Shown here in pieces: positions 57,297 through 64,000 of a stretch of DNA of 64,000 bases; position 1 is the first letter of the stretch; every line of letters begins with the position of its first letter. The notes beneath the pieces are model-generated. The model had not been told where the DNA came from. It saw nothing but the letters and a program-made list of their open reading frames with translations, and ran no database searches. The stretch lies in assembly GCA_965216955.1 (NCBI GenBank), contig CBDCGV010000011.1:327764-391763 (forward strand). Reading direction: 5' to 3'. Position numbers and translations under genes: made by a program. This DNA comes from CBDCGV01 sp965216955 (GTDB lineage: Bacteria > Bacteroidota > Bacteroidia > Chitinophagales > JADIYW01).

Positions 57297-60200
57297 TTAT
57301 CTAAGCAAATAAAAAGCGCCTACTGTTGTTTTCTTGCCCTTACCATCATCAATACCTGGCCATACACTTCCATTGGTTAAAATAGCACTCGCTTTCCAGA
57401 CATAAACATCTTGTGGCATAGGAACGCCTTTATAGGTTCCATCCCACGACCCTATTGGTTGCCCATCGACCAATTCATTAGACGACCACAATAATTCACC
57501 ATAAGTAGAATAAACTTCAATTTTATATTCTTCTATTCCATAACCTTTCGGTTTAAACAACGAAGCATCGCTCCCTCCCACAGAAGGCGTTAATGCTGTT
57601 GGAATGAACAAATCCCCAAAAAATTCAATTAGAATGTCCTTTGTAATGGTGTCTTTGCAGCCTAAGGCATTTTCAACAGCCAGTACAACCCTCTTCAAAC
57701 CATTATCATCATATATGTTTTGAGGTGAATCTTCTGTAGAAGTATTCCCATCTCCAAAACTCCAATAAAAGGGGGCTATTGCTCCCATTGAAAGGTTGCT
57801 AAAGTCAACAATCCCTTGTACATTATCCACTCTTGTTTGCGTATAATCAAAATCGGCAATTGGAGATTCAAGCACCCTTATAGGTACTGTTTGTCTAATG
57901 CTATCCATACAAGACTCCGAATTAAAAGCAACTAAAGAAATAAAATATAGCCCATCCGTACTATAAGACTTACTTGGACTAAACCCTTGAGAAGTGGTGC
58001 CGTCTCCAAAATACCAAATAAAATCATTCGCATTGGTAGAGTTATTGGTAAGACCAAGCGGTATATTTGCACAAATCGTGTTGGTATCCGGTACGAAACT
58101 GGCAATCGGCGTTTCCAGAATTTCTATGAACTCAACAGCCGTATCAGCACAGTTATTTGCATTTGTCGCAATTAGTTGAACTTCATATAGATTTGCATTG
58201 ATATAAGCATGATTCGTATTTTGACCAAAGGAAGAAAGTCCATCCCCAAAATTCCATACAAAACTTACGGCATCTGCACTGCTATTATTGGTAAAATTAA
58301 CAACTTCATTTGTACATGCTCGTGTTTTATCTGAAGTAAAAAGGGCCGTAGGAGAAGCTAGTACAACCAAGTTATTAAAGGTTGAATCTTCACTACAGCC
58401 ATTGTTCGCCTTATGACTGATGTCATAAGTTCCTGCGGTATTGAAAACAAAATCTTTTATGGTGTCTTGGTTGATAACCACGCCAAGCGTATCAATATAC
58501 CACACAAGGTCAGAACCTGACGTAGCTAAACTAATCAAATCAACAGTCAATGGAGCGCATCCATTTGAAGGTTCTATTTTAAAGCCCGCTTGAACTGTTT
58601 TACCTAAAACTTTTAAATTCTGAGTATAAGTGCTATCTCCACAATCATTTGAAACGGTAAGTGTGATAGGATATACTTGGTCATTATTTAACTCCGGATA
58701 TTTTTGTTTTGGAGGAAACCTATCTGTAGACATATTCCCATTACCAAAATTCCACAACCATGATGTTGCATTAGAAGAGCTTCCATTTAAGAAAACTGCT
58801 GAATCTAAAGGACAAATCTCATCATCTTGAATTCCAAAAAAAGCAATGGGCGCTCTTTCAATTGTTACAGTATCCCTTTCTATATCATTACCACAAGCAT
58901 TTCTAATGGTTAAAATCGGATAATAAGCAGTATCCTCTACAGCTCCCTGAGTATATAATATTCCTGTTGGGTTTGCTATTTGAGCTGTTGTCCCATTTCC
59001 AAGATCCCAATTATAAACCAACCCTGTTCCTACTTCTGAAGGGTTGTTTAAGGTAGTTGTTAAGTCAACAATTTGGTCTCCGCAACCTCTGTTAGGATTA
59101 ACTGCAATATCTACGTCTGGAACTGTCCTAACAAAAATTGTCTTTTGAGAATTGCTAGCACAACCTAAATTACCAAACACTTGTACACGCATTGTATAAG
59201 TTCCCGAAGCATTATAAGCATGATTAAGTGAATCTTTAGTGGAAGTATTACCATCTCCAAAATCCCACTTTACACTATCTATAGTTGAAGCAGTAACGCT
59301 AAACCAAATTGAATCGCCTATGCAAACCGTATCGTCAATAGTAGACAAGGTCACTCCAGGTGTTTGTAAAACAATTACTTTTTTTGTTGCAGTGTCTATA
59401 CACCCTCTTGCATCTGTTGCTGCATAACTGATAATCGTTGTATCTGTCGTTGTAAGGCTAGGATCAAAAGTACCATTTAATGGATCGGTGATTCCTGTTC
59501 CAGACCAACTTCCTCCTGGAAAATTGTTCCCTGATAAATTAAAGGGTAAATCATTTACACAAGCAGACTCATCAGGGCCGGCAGTTAAGCCCATCAACGT
59601 TACAACCGTCATCAAAACAGAATCAACGATTGTACATGTTCCACCTATGGCAACTGTATATTTTAAATAGTGTTTACCGGTATCTGCTATTCCAGGGTCA
59701 AACATAGCAGGACTTCCAGAAACAACTCCCGCTCCTGTCCATGTCCCCCCCGTTGGGTTTGCTGTTAGTGGAATAGCTGGATCGCTTTTACAAAAAAGTC
59801 TGAGCAGCAGGGAGTGTAGGGGGGGCAACAATGGTGAGTTTAAAATCCTGTTGATCTGAATCAACACCACAAACATTATTTGCATCTACCCTAACAAAAA
59901 AGTCGCTTCCCGGAAGACTAGAAGAATTCCATAACACAGAAGGGGGAACTTTGCCAACAAAATTACTAGGCGTTCCACCAAAAAATGTCCAGGTTAAATT
60001 AGAAAAAGCAGTATCTGAAATAGGCCTTAACTCTGGAGTATAATTAAATGAAGTTGCTACACAGGTATCCGGTATACTTTTTAAAAACACTTTCGGTTTA
60101 GAAAGTACATTAAAAGTTGTATCCCAAAATAAAGTAGCACACTCATTTTCAACTTCTAATCGAACATTATAACTTCCTCCCTTATCAAATCTAATTGTTG

Positions 60201-61650
60201 GCTCTTTGGAAGACGCTCCTGTACCACCAATAAAATTATAGTCTACACCAGATGTTCCTGGAGAAACTGTCCATTTATAGGTTACATGCATCCCTGTTGT
60301 ATTGTTGGTAAAATTAGCAGTTGCTGGTGCACAGGAACCAACTAAAACAGAACTAACATTAATTAATGGTGTATCAATTACTTCAATTTTCTCCATTATG
60401 GAGTCTCGGAAAGTATCATTTCGACAGTAATTCTCAACCACCATTTCAACAAAATAATCGCCGGTTTGATCAAATTCCAAAGTGATCTGTTGTTGCTGTA
60501 TTAAGCTGCTAGGGTTAATTAGCCTCCATCCAGTTGCCGGCATTACCTTCCAATCAGCTAATCTTACTTTTTGACAATTATTTGTAACATCATAATTGGG
60601 GGTAGTATTTTTTATTGTAACTCTGTCTTTTATACAGACTATGGAATCATAGTCCATTTCTGGTTCTAGAGTATCACCAACAGTAATTGGACCTTTTGTT
60701 TCAAACGGTGGATTTGTAGGGTCATCACATGCATTTTGTGAGATAAACGTCATATCGTACTGGCCTGTTACTCCTTGAGAAGAAACTTTATCGCAAGATG
60801 TTTCATCAAATTCCCATGAAAAAGTCGCAGGGATGTTTGATTGATCATATTGAGCAATCACAATACCATTTAACAAAATACGATATAGCGTACCAAGTGG
60901 GTTTTCAGAAATATCTAAATCCCAAGACAACGATTCTCTTAGGCACAAATTTCTTTTTGTCGCATTTTGGTCGTCTGCTTTAATTTCAGACTCCCTGCCA
61001 TTAAAAAATGAAAACTCCCTTGTTACTTGCTCACAGCCAGGTGCACCATCACCCCAAACAGTATATTTGACTGTATATAATCCAGATTGGGTATAGGTAT
61101 GAGAAATTGGTGCGTTAAAAGTATTGCTTGAATAAACTGCGGGGTTATTTGCATCCCCCCAATCCACTTCATATCTTGTATTGGTAGCAGTAGTTGAGGA
61201 GTTGTTTGTCAATGTAAGTGTAAAGTCTTCGTTACCAAAAGTAGTGTTACAATTAGTAATAATTCCATTTTTAAACCTTCCAGTTGTAAGCCCAAAAGTT
61301 GGATCAGGAGATTTTTTAACTCTTATGTTTTTTGTAAAAGTACATCCTCTCCAAGTTACGGTTCCCTTTTGTCTGTGAAAAGCACGAACGATGTAAGTTT
61401 TAGCTGTAGAAGCTCCACCAAAATTAATCAAAACACTATCCCCGCTTCTGATTTCTGTCTGACCACTATTTGAAAATCGAATTTCGTATTCTCTATCTGG
61501 GTCAGGATTGTCTACCTTTACAGTCACCCATTCTCCAGCACAAATATCTGCATCAGAAACAGAAACAAAACAATGTGCTTGAGATTTTACTATCTGATTA
61601 AATCCCAAGCAAAAGATTAGTAACAGCCCTATTTTCTTCAGCCTAATCAA
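57297..61650 (-). CDS. PKD-repeat protein with gliding-motility/T9SS type B C-terminus, frameshifted
   Basis: A 1450-residue secreted adhesin-like protein after correction. It begins at a TTG that overlaps the PorP/SprF stop (TTGA) and has a signal peptide ending at KSQA near residue 25. Many PKD-like domains follow (WDFGDGNTS, WNFGNGNMS, WYFGDGTTS and similar motifs). The C-terminus (FIPTALTPSVGG…YKIEVYSTYGELLW…WDGTYKGVPMPQDVYVWKA) is a T9SS type B domain of the gliding-motility-associated kind. The frame is broken near 59.79 kb; removing one A from the A6 run at 59792-59797 rejoins APPTLPAAQTF to CKSDPAIPLTANPTGG. Cargo with this end commonly pairs with SprF-like proteins. Confidence 0.91.
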
Positions 61651-62702
61651 AATAACTTAATTGCATTTTTACCATTGAATTCGTAACACTTTACCTTCTT
61701 AGGTTTAGACTTATTTCTGTATCTGACCGCATCTAAAAAACGCACTTTAAAAGCTAACTCATGAACACCTCCAGAAACATTGGTAATACCCGTCATATTT
61801 AAATCGTAACTATATCCAAAAGTGAAATTGATATTGTCAATTTCGAAATCGGTTCCTCCTGTAAAAATCATTGTTTTACTATCGGTTTGATTAAACTTAT
61901 TATCTTGGTACAAAACCCCCATAAATAATGGCCTCACCATCGTTAAAAAGCCTATTGTAAATATGGAAAGATTCTCCTGATAATCAAACTTAAAAACGGG
62001 TGATATATAAAAAGACGATCTTTTCTTAGCAATATTGTCCTTAATAGGAATCATCATCCCATAATGTACGGTATATCTCCTTGGAAGTTTTGTTTCAAGC
62101 GACAAAAAAGATTCTGACGGCTCCGTAAGATGAAAGACAGCGAAGCCAATTGAATTATGAATTTCTGATCTTCCTATAGGGATAGAAAATCGACCCAAAA
62201 TGCCTGATCCCAAATCAAAAACGCTAATACTTTCATTTGGAACAACTGCCGAAGTAGGGTTTATATTTCCAAGAAAAGGATCTAGCTGGTCACTAAAAAC
62301 AAGCCTTGAACCATCCAAACTTTTCCTAAAGTAGGTGGCTTGTAGTCCAATATGAATATTAAAATTTTTTAATATTTTGATAATATAGGCATACGAAAAA
62401 CCAAGGTTTATATTCCTTAAAAGACCATTTGCTGCATTATCATAATACCCATTCACTCCAAAACCAGACGAAAACCTTGGCATCTGTACATCAACTGCAA
62501 ACCCTGTAGTATGAAACGCTCCCGGTATCTTACTCCATTGATTTCTATAAATAGCAGCAATTGACAAACCGCTTTCAGAGCCTGTTGTGGCAGGGTTTAA
62601 ATAGACTTTGTTCACATAAAACTGTGAAAAAGAGGGGTCTTGTGCTTTAACAGAAAACACCGAAGTTAAAGCTAAGATTAAAGGCCAATAATGTCTCATC
62701 AT
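61647..62702 (-). CDS. PorP/SprF-family type IX secretion membrane protein
   Basis: A PorP/SprF outer-membrane protein. I start it at 62702 (MMRHYWPLILAL); an upstream in-frame ATG at 62720 would overlap a good -7 box. Signal peptide ends KAQ near residue 20. DPSFSQFYVNKVYLNPATTGSE is the diagnostic N-terminus of the family, and strands continue to a C-terminal half with GVHELAFKVRF. It precedes the PKD cargo gene with TTGA overlap, so the pair should be co-translated. In Flavobacterium, SprF is needed for secretion of its adjacent SprB cargo, which supports the pairing here. Confidence 0.93.
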   Translation of the reverse strand: MMRHYWPLILALTSVFSVKAQDPSFSQFYVNKVYLNPATTGSESGLSIAAIYRNQWSKIPGAFHTTGFAVDVQMPRFSSGFGVNGYYDNAANGLLRNINLGFSYAYIIKILKNFNIHIGLQATYFRKSLDGSRLVFSDQLDPFLGNINPTSAVVPNESISVFDLGSGILGRFSIPIGRSEIHNSIGFAVFHLTEPSESFLSLETKLPRRYTVHYGMMIPIKDNIAKKRSSFYISPVFKFDYQENLSIFTIGFLTMVRPLFMGVLYQDNKFNQTDSKTMIFTGGTDFEIDNINFTFGYSYDLNMTGITNVSGGVHELAFKVRFLDAVRYRNKSKPKKVKCYEFNGKNAIKLF

Positions 62703-62717
62703 TCCTAAAACGCAAAA

Positions 62718-62725
62718 CAAAATTA
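62718..62725 (-). promoter_or_regulatory. Candidate -7 box for the PorP/SprF operon
   Basis: On the minus strand this reads TAATTTTG, an exact match to TAnnTTTG. It implies a transcription start near 62711 and a short leader to the ATG at 62702. Confidence 0.4.
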
Positions 62726-62929
62726 AATGTTTCCCTCTTTATATTAAACTCTCTATTATCAACAGGTTATAATAATTGAACGAAAACAACTTTCTTTGCA
62801 TATAATAACGACAAGTATTTTAGGTTTTGTACATTGCTTTAAAATAAAATCAGTCATTCGAAAACGGTTTTTAATTTAAAGAAGCATAAAATCAAAATAA
62901 TCTGAGTATGTTATCTTAAAAGTTTTATT

Positions 62930-63304
62930 ATGAAAATTGTTCTTCATTTACATTGGTTATTCATTGCTTTGTTCTTATTATCATATCTAATAAAAGCTGT
63001 TCTTTTTTTGACAAATAATAGCCAATATCCAACCTTTCGGAAAAAAACTATTATTCCTGAGTCGATCGTCTCCGCAGGTTTTTTAATAACAGGAATTGTT
63101 TTATTAGCAAACATTGGCTTTGCCTCTTTAGGGGGATGGTTTCATTTAAAGCTTACATTAGTTGTTTTGGGCATTCCAATAGGCATTATTGGGTTCAAAA
63201 AAAACAGCAAACTATTAGTGCTTTTATCCCTGTTAATGTTTTTGTATGTTTTTGGCTTAGCCTTAACCAAACATCCATCATTGTTCTATAGTATCTTTTT
63301 TTAA
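62930..63304 (+). CDS. SirB-like integral membrane protein
   Basis: A 124-residue protein with four hydrophobic segments (about 5-27, 46-64, 69-88, 93-112). The start HLHWLFIALFLLSYLIKAVLFL and the spacing of segments fit the SirB family, small membrane proteins of unclear function. The next gene, a small lipoprotein cytochrome c, starts on the base after its stop. The pair could be related to respiratory electron flow, but this is a guess from position. Confidence 0.75.
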   Translation: MKIVLHLHWLFIALFLLSYLIKAVLFLTNNSQYPTFRKKTIIPESIVSAGFLITGIVLLANIGFASLGGWFHLKLTLVVLGIPIGIIGFKKNSKLLVLLSLLMFLYVFGLALTKHPSLFYSIFF

Positions 63305-63625
63305 TTGAAGTTCTATTTAGCTTTAATACTTTTTTTAATATTTTCTTGTCAAGACAACAAGTCAAAGCAAAAAATGAAATCGTTTGTTTCACCAGTCTCT
63401 ACTGGAGAAATACTCTATAAAAAATATTGTAAGGCCTGTCATGGTAAAGAAGGAGATCTTAAATTAGGAGGAGCGCCTGATTTAACTCTTTCTACTCTGC
63501 AAGAGGAAGCAATTATAAATATTCTCAAATATGGGAAAGGTAATATGGTTGCCTATGATCGATACTTATCAGAAAAAGACATGAAAGCAGTAACTGATTT
63601 TGTAATTACACTTAAGACCAATTAA
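63305..63625 (+). CDS. Small c-type cytochrome lipoprotein
   Basis: A 106-residue monoheme cytochrome c. The start is TTG at 63305, directly after the SirB-like gene stop. A lipobox (IFSC, Cys15) points to membrane attachment on the periplasmic side. The heme motif is CKACH (Cys42, Cys45, His46) and a distal Met is likely in GKGNMVAYD, near residue 80. The fold continues to the C-terminal helix (MKAVTDFVITLKTN). It probably shuttles electrons to a terminal oxidase or another envelope partner, not identifiable here. Confidence 0.88.
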   Translation: MKFYLALILFLIFSCQDNKSKQKMKSFVSPVSTGEILYKKYCKACHGKEGDLKLGGAPDLTLSTLQEEAIINILKYGKGNMVAYDRYLSEKDMKAVTDFVITLKTN

Positions 63626-63650
63626 AGAAGCTGTCTAAAATTAATTCAAC

Positions 63651-64000
63651 TTGATAAATCGAACATTTGTATTATTTGCATTGACCATGGTAAACTTTAC
63701 CCATATCATGGACTCTATGCTCATTATGCCGCTAGGAGACATTTTTATAGAAGCCTTTTCAATTAGTTCAAATCAATTTAGCTGGTTGGTTAGCGCTTAT
63801 TCTTTTGGCGCTTTTGTCTCTAGTATTATTAGCGTTTTTTATTTAGATCGATTCGATAGAAAAAATGCTTTAATTTTTCTTTATTTGGGATTTATAATAG
63901 GCACTTTGTTTTGCGGTTTAGCAAACTCTTTTTATCCTCTATTAATTTTTCGGTTCATAACAGGTTTGTTCGGAGGTATATTGGGTGCACTAGCTATTGC
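63651..64000 (+). CDS. MFS transporter, N-terminal part (cut by window edge)
   Basis: A frame open to the right edge encodes the first helices of a major facilitator. I start at TTG 63651 (MINRTFVLFALTMVNFTHIMDSMLIMPLG) because the family N-terminus includes RTFVLFALTMVNFTHIMD; an ATG at 63687 would remove most of TM1. The segment FSWLVSAYSFGAFVSSI followed by DRFDRKNALIFLYLGF gives TM2, the MFS A-like loop (DRFDRKNAL) and TM3. About 116 residues are visible. The substrate cannot be read. It starts 25 bases after the cytochrome gene. Confidence 0.85.
   Translation, partial: MINRTFVLFALTMVNFTHIMDSMLIMPLGDIFIEAFSISSNQFSWLVSAYSFGAFVSSIISVFYLDRFDRKNALIFLYLGFIIGTLFCGLANSFYPLLIFRFITGLFGGILGALAI

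Noticed and set aside
59792..59797. A6 run (T6 on the coding strand) as a programmed slippage site in the PKD gene
   Set aside because: Five other genes show the same kind of one-base excess at runs as short as three bases, so sequence error explains all six more simply.
57297..61650. Repeated WxFGDG motifs as a DNA tandem repeat or CRISPR-like array
   Set aside because: The repeats are PKD protein domains with divergent DNA; no regular short repeats with unique spacers are present anywhere in the window.

Overview
The window is AT-rich DNA from a member of the Bacteroidota. The evidence is a PorP/SprF-family protein next to a large PKD protein with a type IX secretion (T9SS) C-terminal domain, a second T9SS cargo ending in a type A sorting domain, SusC-like TonB-dependent receptors with carboxypeptidase-regulatory N-domains, a FecI/FecR/STN-receptor cascade, Bacteroidota-type promoters (TTG, 17-23 bases, TAnnTTTG) and the single-chain coenzyme-A mutase IcmF. 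The sequence resolves neither family nor genus. I found no rRNA, tRNA, CRISPR array, insertion sequence or prophage. Most of the window is chromosomal core, and no gene-free stretch exceeds 300 bases.

Layout. 1-6.1 kb: RecQ (cut by the left edge), a GDP-mannose pyrophosphorylase (frameshifted), then a C-N hydrolase (frameshifted), a small protein, a lipoprotein cyclophilin and Obg. 6.2-21.6 kb: an AddB-like PD-(D/E)XK protein, a lipoprotein/TonB-receptor pair separated by a strong hairpin, a small beta-barrel, a 2027-residue alpha-2-macroglobulin and a DUF3089 hydrolase. 21.6-30.2 kb: ThiL, NhaD, a five-gene run (DUF1015, cystathionine gamma-synthase family, PrsW, TIGR02757, a small protein), a lipoprotein, a PhyH dioxygenase and a Lys-rich small protein. 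30.2-43.5 kb: a secreted M43 protease, Mfd, a cytochrome c/YwqK fusion, an alpha/beta hydrolase, a TrmH-type methyltransferase, citrate synthase and a three-gene cassette that looks metal-related. 43.6-51.7 kb: seven tightly packed minus-strand genes. 51.9-64 kb: IcmF (frameshifted), split transketolase, the T9SS PKD protein (frameshifted) with its PorP/SprF partner, a SirB-like protein, a small cytochrome c and an MFS transporter cut by the right edge.

The most interesting unit is the seven-gene run read from 51678 down to 43616. It encodes a transglutaminase fused to a polytopic membrane domain, a RimK-related ATP-grasp ligase, a 71-residue single-TM protein, an outer-membrane barrel-like protein, an ECF sigma factor, a FecR anti-sigma factor and an STN-domain TonB receptor. 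Gaps are 9 bases or less, or the genes overlap. This links a predicted amide-ligase/membrane-transglutaminase module to a cell-surface signalling cascade, a combination I do not recall as a described system.

Five genes carry six apparent +1 frameshifts, each removable by deleting one base from a homopolymer of 3-6 bases. They probably reflect sequence error, and I annotate the genes at full length.
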